This document shows positions 1 to 8,507 of a stretch of 64,000 nucleotides of DNA, piece by piece (position 1 is the stretch's first letter; each line of letters begins with the position of its first letter). This DNA comes from JBBQXK01 sp038209775 (GTDB lineage: Bacteria; Pseudomonadota; Alphaproteobacteria; Rhodobacterales; Rhodobacteraceae), in the NCBI GenBank assembly GCA_038209775.1, contig JBBQXK010000003.1, positions 62,001 to 126,000 on the forward strand. Reading direction: 5' to 3'. Position numbers and translations under genes: made by a program. The notes beneath the pieces were generated by a model. That model saw nothing but the letters and a program-made list of their open reading frames with translations. It was not told where the DNA came from and did not search any database.

Positions 1-130
1 CCACCGAGATGATCAGGATCACCTGACCGGCGGGCACCGTGGCACTTGCCGCCTTTATCAGCGCATCCTCAACGGCAAACGCCGCCATCGCGCCGACCAT
101 CAGAAGAATGCCCCGCAGGTTGGGGGTCAC
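1..130 (-). CDS. EamA/DMT-family transporter, N-terminal part only
   Basis: The first 43 codons of a gene that runs off the left edge of the window. The translation has a hydrophobic first helix (RGILLMVGAMAAFAV) followed by EDALIK and the PAGQ turn, which is the usual opening of drug/metabolite transporter (EamA) proteins of the inner membrane. The substrate cannot be inferred. The GTG start (positions 130-128) overlaps the TGA stop of the upstream Fur-family gene in a GTGA arrangement, so the two are probably translationally coupled. Family assignment is by pattern recognition of a short fragment. Confidence 0.7.
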   Translation of the reverse strand, partial: MTPNLRGILLMVGAMAAFAVEDALIKAASATVPAGQVILIISV

Positions 131-534
131 GGTTTGACCTTGACCGCAAACAACTCCAGCCGGTGCGCCACCAGCCGGTACCCCAACCGCGCCGCGATCC
201 GTTCCTGCAGCGCCTCGATGTCGGGGTCGACGAATTCGATCACCTCGCCCGAGGTCACATCAATCAGGTGGTCGTGGTGGTCGCGCAGCGCGTCCTCATA
301 CCGCGACCGGCCGTCGCCAAACTCCAGCCGCTCCAGTATCCCCGCCTCTTCGAACAGTTTGACCGTGCGGTAGACCGTCGCGACCGAAATCCGGGGGTCG
401 ATGGCCACAGCGCGGGCGTGCAGGGCCTCGACATCGGGATGGTCGCCGCTGGCATCGATCACCCGCGCCACGGTGCGGCGCTGGTCGGTCATGCGCAGGC
501 CCTTGGCTTCGCAGCGGCTGATGATGTCGTTCAT
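127..534 (-). CDS. fur: Fur-family metal-responsive regulator (Fur/Mur type)
   Basis: A 135-residue DNA-binding repressor. The winged-helix part (about 1-80) contains VATVYRTVKLFEEAG. Metal-site residues of the family are visible: His32, Glu80, the HHDH cluster at 86-89 and His124. There is no CxxC pair; the only cysteine is Cys8. This matches the alphaproteobacterial Fur/Mur branch, which is known to answer to iron or manganese, and argues against Zur or PerR with structural zinc. It is also unlike Irr, which lacks this C-terminal pattern. The frame stays open upstream, but the ATG at 534 is chosen because the family begins just before the first helix. It is followed by an overlapping EamA transporter gene. 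Whether iron or manganese is sensed cannot be decided here. Confidence 0.88.
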   Translation of the reverse strand: MNDIISRCEAKGLRMTDQRRTVARVIDASGDHPDVEALHARAVAIDPRISVATVYRTVKLFEEAGILERLEFGDGRSRYEDALRDHHDHLIDVTSGEVIEFVDPDIEALQERIAARLGYRLVAHRLELFAVKVKP

Positions 535-698
535 GGGACCGGTCCGGCTGATACCGCGCCGGTTTACGACATGGGGGCGGCAGGCTCCATCCTTTTTCAT
601 GCAAAGTTGGCAGGTGCAGGCCCCGACCACATGCCGGCAAGGGGTTGACGCTGCCCGCGCCCCGGCCTCTGGTCGCGCCGCGACAGCGGGGATGGGCA

Positions 699-1589
699 AT
701 GGCACCGAAGAAAGCGCGGCTCGATACGTTCGGTGCAACTGCACTGGTGGGGATCGCGGGGCTTCTGGCGTTCAACCAGGTGGTCATCGTCTGGGTGAAC
801 GAGGGGTTGCAGCCGGTGTTCTTTGCGGGTCTGCGGTCGGCGCTCGCCACCGGGTTCGTGGCGCTGTGGCTGTGGGTGCAGGGGCGGCCGGCGCGGTACC
901 TGCCGGGCACGGCGCGCGCGGGGCTGCTGATCGGCACGGTCTTTGCGGCCGAGTTCCTGTGCCTGTTCCTGGCGCTGGACCTGACGGCGATCAGCCGCGC
1001 CGTGCTGATCTTCTACACCATGCCGGTCTGGCTGGCGCTGATGGCGCATGTCTGGCTGCCGGGTGAGCGGCTGACGCGGGTCCGCACGCTGGGGCTGGTG
1101 CTGGCCTTTGCGGGCACCGCCATGGCAATTCTGGACCGCACCCACGAAGTGGCGGGCAGCGCCAGCCTGACGGGCGATCTTCTGGCCCTTGGTGCGGCAC
1201 TTGGCTGGGCCGGGACGGCCTTCCTGACCAAGGTCACCGCGATGAAACGCGTGGGCCCCGAGATGCAGCTTTTGTGGATGGTGGCGGTGTCTGCCCCGCT
1301 TCTCCTTTTGGCATCGTTGTTCTTCGGGCCGCTGATCCGCGACCTGCAACCGATGCATCTGGTGTGGCTGGCGTTCCAGTCGTCGGTCGTGGTCGCGGGC
1401 GGTTTCATCGCCTGGCTGTGGCTGTTGTCGGTCTATCCGGCGGCGACCGTTGCCAGTTTTTCCTTCCTGACGCCGGTCCTGTCGCTGGGTCTGGGGTGGC
1501 TGGTGCTGGGCGAACCCATAGGACCGGCGATTATTGTGGCAGCTTTGCTTGTGGCCAGCGGCATCGTGCTGATCAACCGCAGGGCCTGA
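699..1589 (+). CDS. EamA/DMT-family inner-membrane transporter
   Basis: A 296-residue protein made of about ten hydrophobic segments in two EamA repeats (roughly 10-140 and 150-290), the standard size and layout of drug/metabolite exporters. Recognisable pieces are FNQVVIVWVNEGLQPVFFAG in the first repeat and the closing glycine-rich helix FLTPVLSLGLGWLVLGE before IIVAALLVASGIVLI. The substrate is unknown. The ATG at 699 is preferred over an in-frame ATG 54 bases upstream because the upstream residues are arginine- and proline-rich, unlike a transporter N-terminus. It is transcribed away from the Fur-family gene and is followed by a good intrinsic terminator, so it appears to be a single-gene unit. 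Confidence 0.82.
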   Translation: MAPKKARLDTFGATALVGIAGLLAFNQVVIVWVNEGLQPVFFAGLRSALATGFVALWLWVQGRPARYLPGTARAGLLIGTVFAAEFLCLFLALDLTAISRAVLIFYTMPVWLALMAHVWLPGERLTRVRTLGLVLAFAGTAMAILDRTHEVAGSASLTGDLLALGAALGWAGTAFLTKVTAMKRVGPEMQLLWMVAVSAPLLLLASLFFGPLIRDLQPMHLVWLAFQSSVVVAGGFIAWLWLLSVYPAATVASFSFLTPVLSLGLGWLVLGEPIGPAIIVAALLVASGIVLINRRA

Positions 1590-1592
1590 CGA

Positions 1593-1612
1593 CCCCCGAG
1601 AATCGGGTTTTT
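1593..1612 (+). terminator. Rho-independent terminator after the EamA gene
   Basis: A short hairpin, CCCGA-GAA-TCGGG (1595-1607), is followed directly by five T residues (1608-1612), starting four bases after the stop codon. The tail and position fit an intrinsic terminator. Confidence 0.7.
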
Positions 1613-2035
1613 CCCCTGAAATTCATCTTTTGGCAGAACCTGAGGCGCACCGCCCAAGCCTGCCCGGAACAACGGTTTTCACCAGCCCTTCCCACGGCAC
1701 ATCAAGACCTTTCCACGGGGTCATCCACAGGCTTTGGTCACAACGGCGTGACGCCACCTGTAGGCTGGGCAGCACCGTCAAGCACAAAATCTAGTGTGCA
1801 TGTGTGAAAAATCCGTTGCGGGCCGCGTCGATTTGATTCACCTTCGTGAAGTGCCCGGAGACAGCGTCCGCAAGGACCGGTCGGGCAGGGACGGGGAAAG
1901 ACCAGACGGGATCGCATGAACCGGAGCCTGCGCAGGCAGGCTCTGCACGGTGTTTTGGTGTCTTTGGCCCGGTGTTGTGGCGTGTTCCGACGGGGTGGCA
2001 ATATCCCCGCGGCAAAAAAGCGGAGACTGAGGCAG
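1613..2035. other. Intergenic region and nrdJ leader
   Basis: About 420 bases without a convincing gene. In-frame extensions of nrdJ reach back to 1916, but the translated stretch is arginine-rich and unlike the family. The region holds a possible NrdR box near its middle (1782-1797) and the nrdJ ribosome-binding region just before 2036. I looked for the conserved cores of a cobalamin riboswitch, which could be expected before a B12-dependent enzyme, and did not find them. Confidence 0.5.
1782..1797. promoter_or_regulatory. Candidate NrdR box upstream of nrdJ
   Basis: The 16-mer gcacaaaatctagtgt agrees with the published NrdR-box consensus (ACACWATATATWGTGT) at 13 of 16 positions, including the CAC and GTG arms at the correct spacing. 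NrdR is the ATP/dATP-sensing repressor of ribonucleotide reductase genes in many bacteria. The box lies about 240 bases before the nrdJ start. NrdR sites usually come as two boxes a few helical turns apart, and I could not find a good second one, so this remains a candidate. Confidence 0.45.
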
Positions 2036-5000
2036 ATGAAGATCGAGCGGAAATTCACCACCGAGGCAACCGGGGCTTACGGCGCACTGGCCTTTGCCGT
2101 GACCACGTCAGAGATTCGCAACCCCGACGGCACCATCGTGTTCCGCAACGAGGGCGTCGAAGTGCCCGCTGGCTGGAGCCAGGTCGCATCCGACGTGCTG
2201 GCGCAAAAGTATTTCCGCAAGGCCGGCGTGCCTGCCCGTCTGAAGAAGGTCCGCGAAAAGGGCATGCCCGAGTTTCTGTGGCGTTCCGTGCCCGACGAAG
2301 ACGCCCTTGCCGCCCTGCCCGAAGCCGACCGGATGGTGGGCGAGACAAGCGCCAAGCAGGTGTTCGACCGCCTTGCCGGTGCCTGGGCCTATTGGGGCTG
2401 GAAGGGTGGCTACTTCACCACCGAAACCGACGCCCGCGCCTATTATGACGAGATGCGCTTCATGCTGGCCAAACAGATGGCCGCTCCGAACTCACCCCAG
2501 TGGTTCAACACCGGCCTGCACTGGGCTTACGGCGTCGACGGCCCGGCGCAGGGGCATTTCTATGTGGACTACAAGACCGGCAAGCTGACCAAATCCGAAA
2601 GCGCCTACGAACACCCGCAGCCGCACGCCTGCTTCATCCAGTCGGTCAAGGATGATCTGGTGGGTGACGGCGGCATCATGGACCTGTGGGTGCGTGAGGC
2701 GCGGCTGTTCAAGTACGGCTCGGGCACCGGCACCAACTTTTCCTCGCTGCGGGGCGAGGGGGAAAAGCTGTCGGGCGGCGGCAAGTCGTCGGGCCTGATG
2801 GGGTTCCTGAAAATCGGTGACCGCGCGGCGGGGGCGATCAAGTCGGGCGGTACCACGCGGCGGGCGGCCAAGATGGTGATCTGCGACATGGATCACCCCG
2901 ACGTCGAGGCCTTCATCAACTGGAAGGTCATCGAGGAGCAGAAGGTTGCATCGCTTGTCGCGGGGTCGAAGGCGCACGAGGCGCGGCTGAACGACATCTT
3001 CGCCGCGATCCGCGAATGGGACGGCGTCATTGCGGATGCGGTGGACCCCGCCCGCAACCCGGCCCTCAAGCGCAGCATCCAGGCGGCACGGAAGGCGATG
3101 ATCCCCGACACCTACGTCAAGCGCGTGCTTGACTATGCGCGGCAGGGTTTCACCTCGATCGAATTCCCGACCTACGACACCGATTGGGATTCCGAGGCCT
3201 ACATGACCGTCTCGGGCCAGAATTCGAACAACTCGGTCCGGGTGACCGACGCGTTCCTGCGTGCGGTCCGTGAGGATCTGCCGTGGGAACTGATCCGCCG
3301 CACCGATGGCCGCGTGGCGAAAACCATCCGCGCCCGCGAATTGTGGGACCAGATCGGCCACGCCGCCTGGGCTTGCGCCGATCCGGGCATCCAGTTTCAC
3401 GATACGGTCAACGCCTGGCACACCTGCCCCGAGGATGGTCCGATCCGGGGGTCGAACCCCTGTTCGGAATACATGTTCCTCGACGATACCGCCTGCAACC
3501 TGGCGTCGATGAACCTGCTGACCTTCTTCCACCAAGGCCGCTTTGACGCCGCGGGCTATGTGCATGCCACCCGCCTCTGGACCATCACGCTGGAAATCAG
3601 CGTGATGATGGCGCAGTTCCCGTCCAAGGAAATAGCACAACTGTCCTATGATTTCCGCACCCTCGGCCTTGGCTATGCCAACATCGGTGGCCTCCTGATG
3701 AACATGGGCCTCGGCTATGACAGCCGCGAAGGCCGCGCCCTTTGCGGTGCCCTGACCGCCGTGATGACCGGCGTGTCCTATGCGACAAGTGCCGAGATGG
3801 CGGCCGAACTTGGCACCTTCCCCGGCTATGACCGCAACGCGCCCCACATGCTGCGCGTGATCCGCAACCACCGCAACGCGGCCCATGGGCGCACGGCGGG
3901 GTATGAGGCCGTCAACGTCGCCCCGGTGGCACTGGACCATGCAGGCTGCCCCGATCAGGGGCTGGTGCAACTGGCCACCTCGGCCTGGGACGAGGCCCTC
4001 GCCTTGGGTGAAAAGCACGGCTACCGCAACGCGCAGGTCACCGTGGTCGCCCCCACCGGCACCATCGGTCTGGTGATGGACTGCGACACCACAGGGATCG
4101 AGCCCGACTTCGCGCTGGTCAAATTCAAGAAACTGGCAGGCGGCGGGTATTTCAAGATCATCAACCAGTCGGTCCCGGCGGCCTTGGCCAAACTCGGCTA
4201 CCGCCCCGCCGACGTGGCCGAAATCGTCGCCCACGCCGTCGGTCACGGCTCGCTCGGCCAGGCCCCCGGCATCAACCACACCGCCCTCATCGGCCACGGC
4301 TTTGGCCGGGCCGAGATCGACAAGGTCGAGGCGGCACTGCCCACGGCCTTCGACATCCGCTTTGTCTTCAACCAGTGGACGCTCGGGACCGATTTCTGCA
4401 GCGGCACGCTTGGCATCCCCGCCGAACGTCTGGCCGACCCCACGTTCGACCTGCTGACCCACCTCGGCTTCACCAAGGCCCAGATCGCCGCCGCCAACGA
4501 CCACGTCTGCGGCACCATGACGCTGGAAAACGCGCCCCACCTGTCGCCCGACCACTACCCCGTGTTCGACTGCGCCAACGCCTGCGGCAAGACCGGCAAG
4601 CGCTATCTCTCGGTCGCAAGCCACATCCACATGATGGCCGCCGCCCAGTCGTTCATCTCGGGCGCCATCTCCAAGACCATCAACATGCCCAACAGCGCCA
4701 CCATCGAAGAGGCGCTTGCGGCGTATGAATTGTCGTGGTCGCTGGGGATCAAGGCCAACGCGCTGTACCGTGACGGCTCCAAACTGTCGCAGCCCCTGGC
4801 ATCCGCCTTGGTCGAGGATGATGACGAGGCCGAGGAAATCATGGCCACCGGCACGCCCCATGAAAAGGCCATCGTCATGGCCGAAAAGATCATAGAGCGT
4901 GTGATCGTCAAGGAAATCGTCCGATCGCACCGCGTGAAACTGCCAGAACGGCGCAAGGGCTACACCCAAAAGGCCATCGTCGGCGGTCACAAGGTGTACC

Positions 5001-5686
5001 TGCGCACCGGCGAATACAAAGACGGCCAGTTGGGCGAGATCTTCATCGACATGCACAAGGAAGGCGCAGGTTTCCGCGCCATGATGAACAACTTTGCCAT
5101 CGCGATCAGCGTCGGCCTGCAATACGGCGTACCGCTTGAGGAGTTTGTCGACGCCTTCACCTTCACCCGCTTTGAACCCGCCGGCATGGTGCAGGGCAAC
5201 GAGACGATCAAGAACGCGACCTCGATCCTCGACTACATCTTCCGCGAACTGGCCGTCAGCTACCTCGACCGCACCGACCTTGCCCATGTGCCGCCCACCG
5301 GCGCCGCCTTTGATGACCTTGGCCGTGGCGAGGAAGAGGGCAAACGCAACTTCACTGAGCCCTCGGACGAGGCAGCAACCCGCAGCATCGACGTGCTGAA
5401 GCGCATGGCCTCCACCGGCTATCTGCGCAAACGCCTGCCCGAGGGGCTGATGTCGCTGCAAGGCGGCGTTGCAGGGTTCCGCGACGACGCGACCCCCTTT
5501 GTCGTGGCCCCCCTGACCGCCGCCACGGCACTGGCCACCGGCACCGTCGCGATGGACGTGCGGGTGAAGGCGAAACTGCAGGGCTACACCGGCGATCCAT
5601 GCGGCGAGTGCGGGAACTACACGCTGGTGCGCAACGGGACGTGCCTCAAGTGCAACACCTGTGGCGGCACGTCGGGGTGTAGCTGA
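2036..5686 (+). CDS. nrdJ: Vitamin B12-dependent (class II) ribonucleoside-diphosphate reductase
   Basis: A 1216-residue cytoplasmic enzyme that makes deoxyribonucleotides using adenosylcobalamin as radical generator, so it works with or without oxygen. The active-site set of the family is present: Cys199 (PHACFIQ) and Cys487 (TACNLASMN) as the redox pair, and Asn474/Cys476/Glu478 in the NPCSEY loop for the thiyl radical and its neighbours. A TSCPD-type region follows at roughly 980-1100. The protein ends in a cysteine-rich tail (CGECG, CLKCNTCGG, GCS) that would re-reduce the active site. The ATG at 2036 opens MKIERKFTTE, the normal start; upstream codons are arginine-rich. Length is normal for the long alphaproteobacterial form. 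No intein is present. A possible NrdR box lies upstream. Confidence 0.97.
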   Translation: MKIERKFTTEATGAYGALAFAVTTSEIRNPDGTIVFRNEGVEVPAGWSQVASDVLAQKYFRKAGVPARLKKVREKGMPEFLWRSVPDEDALAALPEADRMVGETSAKQVFDRLAGAWAYWGWKGGYFTTETDARAYYDEMRFMLAKQMAAPNSPQWFNTGLHWAYGVDGPAQGHFYVDYKTGKLTKSESAYEHPQPHACFIQSVKDDLVGDGGIMDLWVREARLFKYGSGTGTNFSSLRGEGEKLSGGGKSSGLMGFLKIGDRAAGAIKSGGTTRRAAKMVICDMDHPDVEAFINWKVIEEQKVASLVAGSKAHEARLNDIFAAIREWDGVIADAVDPARNPALKRSIQAARKAMIPDTYVKRVLDYARQGFTSIEFPTYDTDWDSEAYMTVSGQNSNNSVRVTDAFLRAVREDLPWELIRRTDGRVAKTIRARELWDQIGHAAWACADPGIQFHDTVNAWHTCPEDGPIRGSNPCSEYMFLDDTACNLASMNLLTFFHQGRFDAAGYVHATRLWTITLEISVMMAQFPSKEIAQLSYDFRTLGLGYANIGGLLMNMGLGYDSREGRALCGALTAVMTGVSYATSAEMAAELGTFPGYDRNAPHMLRVIRNHRNAAHGRTAGYEAVNVAPVALDHAGCPDQGLVQLATSAWDEALALGEKHGYRNAQVTVVAPTGTIGLVMDCDTTGIEPDFALVKFKKLAGGGYFKIINQSVPAALAKLGYRPADVAEIVAHAVGHGSLGQAPGINHTALIGHGFGRAEIDKVEAALPTAFDIRFVFNQWTLGTDFCSGTLGIPAERLADPTFDLLTHLGFTKAQIAAANDHVCGTMTLENAPHLSPDHYPVFDCANACGKTGKRYLSVASHIHMMAAAQSFISGAISKTINMPNSATIEEALAAYELSWSLGIKANALYRDGSKLSQPLASALVEDDDEAEEIMATGTPHEKAIVMAEKIIERVIVKEIVRSHRVKLPERRKGYTQKAIVGGHKVYLRTGEYKDGQLGEIFIDMHKEGAGFRAMMNNFAIAISVGLQYGVPLEEFVDAFTFTRFEPAGMVQGNETIKNATSILDYIFRELAVSYLDRTDLAHVPPTGAAFDDLGRGEEEGKRNFTEPSDEAATRSIDVLKRMASTGYLRKRLPEGLMSLQGGVAGFRDDATPFVVAPLTAATALATGTVAMDVRVKAKLQGYTGDPCGECGNYTLVRNGTCLKCNTCGGTSGCS

Positions 5687-5696
5687 CCCATCAGTC

Positions 5697-5723
5697 GCCC
5701 CGGTCGCGGAATGCGTCCGGGGC
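5697..5723 (+). terminator. Candidate terminator hairpin after nrdJ
   Basis: GCCCCGG (5697-5703) pairs with CCGGGGC (5717-5723), with a further three-base inner stem (CGC/GCG) in the loop. The hairpin begins ten bases after the nrdJ stop. The following T tract is weak (aacttt), so termination is only a possibility. Confidence 0.4.
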
Positions 5724-5745
5724 AACTTTCAGGGCCCCGCCGCGC

Positions 5746-5795
5746 GTCATCCGTATGTCATCTGTACATACAGATCGAATACGGATGACATACGG
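5746..5795. promoter_or_regulatory. Nested palindromes upstream of speB, probable operator
   Basis: Three inverted repeats share one centre. The core ATCTGTA-CA-TACAGAT (5760-5775) is a perfect 7+7 palindrome. Around it, GTCATCCGTAT (5746-5756) is the exact complement of ATACGGATGAC (5779-5789), and CCGTATGTCAT (5751-5761) is the exact complement of ATGACATACGG (5785-5795). A further partial copy of ATACGG follows near 5812. The block lies 150-200 bases before the speB start, with no gene in between. Such nested symmetry suggests binding of a dimeric or multimeric regulator; the regulator is unknown. Confidence 0.55.
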
Positions 5796-5947
5796 GAAAC
5801 ACACGCCCTGAATACGGGCATTTCACAGCAATCTCCGTACCTTGCCGCCAGTCTTGACAACCGCCCCCCGCCGCTGTCCCTATGCCCCCGACCGGATCAC
5901 GCGGCGTCTCCGGCCCCGAACGACCCCGCCATTGCCGGAGCATCCCC

Positions 5948-6913
5948 ATGTCCCTTGAAGATGCCAAGTCCGAAGTCGACACCGCGTTCACCCGCAAGGG
6001 CCTGCGCGGCTATGCCTTTGAGAATGCCTTCGGCGGGGCCACCTCGTTCCTGCGCCGCACCTATACCAAAGACCTCGCCGGCGTTGACCTTGCCATCACG
6101 GGCGTCCCCTTCGACCAGGCGGTGACGCACCGCACCGGCACCCGTTTCGGCCCCCGTGCGATCCGTGAGGCGTCTTGCCTGATGCCCTACGATCCGCCCT
6201 ATGGCTGGCCCACCAACCCGTTGGAAGACCTCAACATTATCGACTACGGCGATTGCGCCTTCGACTATGCCAAGGTCGCCGATTTCCCCGAAGCGCTGAC
6301 CGCCCATATCCGGGGTATCCTGTCGGCGGGGGCGGGGTCGGTCACTTTGGGGGGGGATCACTACATCACCTACCCGATCCTCAAGGCCTATGCCGAGAAG
6401 TATGGGCCGATGGCGGTGATCCATTTCGACGCCCATTCAGACCTCTGGCCCGACGACGACCTGACCCGCATCGACCACGGCACGATGCTGTACAAGGCGG
6501 TCAAGACCGGGCTGGTCGACCCCGCCCGCTCGGTCCAGATCGGCATCCGCACGACGACCGAGGACTACCTTGGCGTCCATGTCATCGACGCCCGCGAGGT
6601 GCACGAACGCGGTATCGCGGCGGCGGTGGCCAAGGCGAAGGAAATCGTTGGAAATTCAAGCACCTATGTGACCTTCGACATCGACGCGCTGGACCCCTCG
6701 GCAGCCCCCGGCACCGGCACGCCGGTCTGGGGCGGGCTGCATTCGTGGCAGGCGGCGGCGATGCTGCGTGATCTTGCCGGCATCAACATGGTCGGCGGCG
6801 ACGTGGTCGAGGTGTCGCCCCCCTATGACACCACCGGCGCCACTGCGATCGCGGGCGCGCATGTGGCCTATGAACTGATCTGTCTATGGCACTGGGCGCG
6901 GACAAAATCATGA
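5948..6913 (+). CDS. speB: Agmatinase / ureohydrolase
   Basis: A 321-residue ureohydrolase of the arginase superfamily. The family reaction is hydrolysis of agmatine to putrescine and urea in the cytoplasm using two manganese ions. The metal-binding signatures are complete: GGDHYITYPI, HFDAHSDLW and TFDIDALDPSAAPGTGTP. The ATG at 5948 sits behind a GGAG ribosome site; an earlier in-frame ATG adds a proline- and arginine-rich stretch unlike the family. Related subgroups act on guanidinobutyrate or proclavaminate, so agmatine as substrate is inferred. The stop overlaps the start of the DUF1499 gene (ATGA). Upstream lies an unusual palindromic cluster that may control it. Confidence 0.85.
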   Translation: MSLEDAKSEVDTAFTRKGLRGYAFENAFGGATSFLRRTYTKDLAGVDLAITGVPFDQAVTHRTGTRFGPRAIREASCLMPYDPPYGWPTNPLEDLNIIDYGDCAFDYAKVADFPEALTAHIRGILSAGAGSVTLGGDHYITYPILKAYAEKYGPMAVIHFDAHSDLWPDDDLTRIDHGTMLYKAVKTGLVDPARSVQIGIRTTTEDYLGVHVIDAREVHERGIAAAVAKAKEIVGNSSTYVTFDIDALDPSAAPGTGTPVWGGLHSWQAAAMLRDLAGINMVGGDVVEVSPPYDTTGATAIAGAHVAYELICLWHWARTKS

Positions 6914-7359
6914 GCAAGATCAGAATGCTGGCGGTGGTTCTTTCAGGGCTTTTTCTGGTCGCTGCCGCTTGGGTCCGCCTTGCCCCCGCAGACCCGGCCC
7001 ACTGGCATGTCGACGTGTCCTCTGACGCGCCGCCCCTTTGTGCGGCGGGCATTGAAACCACGGCCGCCAGCGCCCGCGCGGCCTGTGAACTGGCGGAACC
7101 CGGCTCTGCACTCTTGGCCCGGCTGGACGCCATCGCCCTCGCCACCTCGCGCACCCGGCGCCTGGCGGGCAGCGCCTCTGAGGGGCGGATCACGTGGGAA
7201 ACCCGCTCGCTCCTTTTTGGATACCCTGACTACACCACCGCGCAAGTCACGGAAACCGCTGGCAAAGCCCGGCTCGACATCCTTGCCCGCGCACGGTTCG
7301 GGGCGTCGGACCTGGGGGTGAATGGCCAGCGCCTGACGCAGTGGCTGGGCGCCCTCTGA
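6910..7359 (+). CDS. DUF1499-family membrane-anchored protein
   Basis: A 149-residue protein with one N-terminal hydrophobic segment (about 5-23, MLAVVLSGLFLVAAAW) and a soluble domain outside the membrane. The soluble part matches DUF1499: TWETRSLLFGYPDY in the middle and the closing FGASDLGVNGQRLTQWL. No reaction is known for the family. Its ATG overlaps the stop of speB by four bases, so the two genes should be co-translated, although no functional tie to polyamine metabolism is evident. A palindromic repeat follows immediately after its stop. Confidence 0.75.
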   Translation: MSKIRMLAVVLSGLFLVAAAWVRLAPADPAHWHVDVSSDAPPLCAAGIETTAASARAACELAEPGSALLARLDAIALATSRTRRLAGSASEGRITWETRSLLFGYPDYTTAQVTETAGKARLDILARARFGASDLGVNGQRLTQWLGAL

Positions 7360-7360
7360 C

Positions 7361-7445
7361 GCTTCTTCTTTGACCAAATACTCCGGGGTCCGGGGCAGAG
7401 CCCCGGTCCTGCCCCTTGACCCCGGGGCACCAAGGCCCCAAACCG
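7361..7445 (-). repeat. Dispersed palindromic repeat, copy A
   Basis: Read on the minus strand, the copy has a G/C hairpin (CCGGGGC-AGA-GCCCCGG at 7390-7406) followed by the box GGAGTATTTGGTCAAAGAAG (ending near 7365). The same combination occurs near 11.5, 19.9, 37.1 and 50.4 kb in this window. It fills the gap between the DUF1499 gene and prfA. Confidence 0.65.
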
Positions 7446-7451
7446 CCCGAC

Positions 7452-8507
7452 ATGGTCCCGCTCGACAAACTCGCCCAGATCACCCAGCGTTTCGAGTATC
7501 TCGAAGCGCAACTGAACGCCGGTGCCGCCCCCGCCGAGATTGCCCGGATCAGCCGCGAATACAGCGACCTGCGCCCTGTGGCTGCCGAGATCGACAACTA
7601 CCGTCAGGCGTTGGACGATCTTGCCGGGGCCGAGGCGATGCTGTCTGACCCCGAGATGCGCAGTCTGGCGGAGGAGGAAATCCCCCTTCTCCGCGCCCGC
7701 ATCCCTGAGATGGAGGACCGCCTGCGACTGGCGCTGTTGCCCCGCGATGTGGCGGATGCCCGGCCTGCGATCCTTGAAATCCGGCCCGGTACGGGGGGCG
7801 AAGAGGCCAGCCTTTTCGCTGCCGACCTCGCGCGGATGTACCAACGCCACGCCGAGGCGCAGGGTTGGCGGTTTGAGGTGCTGGATCAGCAGCTTACCGA
7901 TCTGGGCGGCATCAAGGAGTTCACCGCCCATGTGCAGGGCGAAGGCGTCTATGCCCGGCTCAAGTACGAGTCAGGCGTCCACCGCGTACAGCGCGTCCCC
8001 GAGACCGAGGCGCAGGGCCGTATCCACACCTCTGCCGCCACCGTGGCCGTCCTGCCCGAGGCCGAGGATGTCGACATCGACATTCCGGCATCCGACATCC
8101 GCATCGACACGATGCGCGCCTCGGGGGCAGGGGGACAGCATGTGAACACCACCGATTCGGCGGTGCGGATCACCCATCTGCCCACCGGCATCATCGTCAC
8201 TTCCGCCCAGAAGTCCCAGCATCGCAACAAGGACATCGCGATGCAGGTCCTTCGCGCCCGCCTGTTCGAGATCGAACGCGCCCGCGTCGATGACGCCCGC
8301 GCCGCCGACCGCAAGGCCCAGGTGGGCAGCGGCGACCGCAGCGAGCGCATCCGCACCTACAACTTTCCGCAAGGCCGGATGACCGACCACCGCATCAACC
8401 TGACGCTCTATGCCCTGCCGCAGATCATGGCGGGCGACCTTGCCGCGATCATTGACGCCCTGACCGCCCACGATCAGGCCAACCGGCTGGCCGAGGCCGA
8501 GGCGTGA
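7452..8507 (+). CDS. prfA: Peptide chain release factor 1
   Basis: A 351-residue class I release factor that reads UAA and UAG stop codons in the ribosomal A site and triggers release of the finished chain. The codon-recognition tripeptide sits at 183-185 (PET, in the PxT position of RF1, within RVQRVPETEAQGRIHTS). The catalytic GGQ lies at 227-229 in GAGGQHVNTTDSAVR. The PxT motif identifies RF1 rather than RF2, which has SPF. The ATG at 7452 gives MVPLDKLAQI, the normal start. The next gene is prmC, whose product methylates the glutamine of this GGQ; the pairing is typical. The 3' end runs into a 17-base tandem repeat. Confidence 0.97.
   Translation: MVPLDKLAQITQRFEYLEAQLNAGAAPAEIARISREYSDLRPVAAEIDNYRQALDDLAGAEAMLSDPEMRSLAEEEIPLLRARIPEMEDRLRLALLPRDVADARPAILEIRPGTGGEEASLFAADLARMYQRHAEAQGWRFEVLDQQLTDLGGIKEFTAHVQGEGVYARLKYESGVHRVQRVPETEAQGRIHTSAATVAVLPEAEDVDIDIPASDIRIDTMRASGAGGQHVNTTDSAVRITHLPTGIIVTSAQKSQHRNKDIAMQVLRARLFEIERARVDDARAADRKAQVGSGDRSERIRTYNFPQGRMTDHRINLTLYALPQIMAGDLAAIIDALTAHDQANRLAEAEA

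Noticed and set aside
1613..2035. Cobalamin riboswitch before nrdJ
   Set aside because: Expected because the enzyme needs B12, but I could not find the conserved B12-box core or the surrounding stem pattern in the leader.
2036..5686. Intein in the ribonucleotide reductase
   Set aside because: Ribonucleotide reductases often carry inteins, but the active-site loops are continuous here and the protein has normal length.
2492..5725. Long minus-strand open frame opposite nrdJ
   Set aside because: The frame is open because of high GC and codon bias of nrdJ; its product resembles no protein, while nrdJ is complete and conserved.
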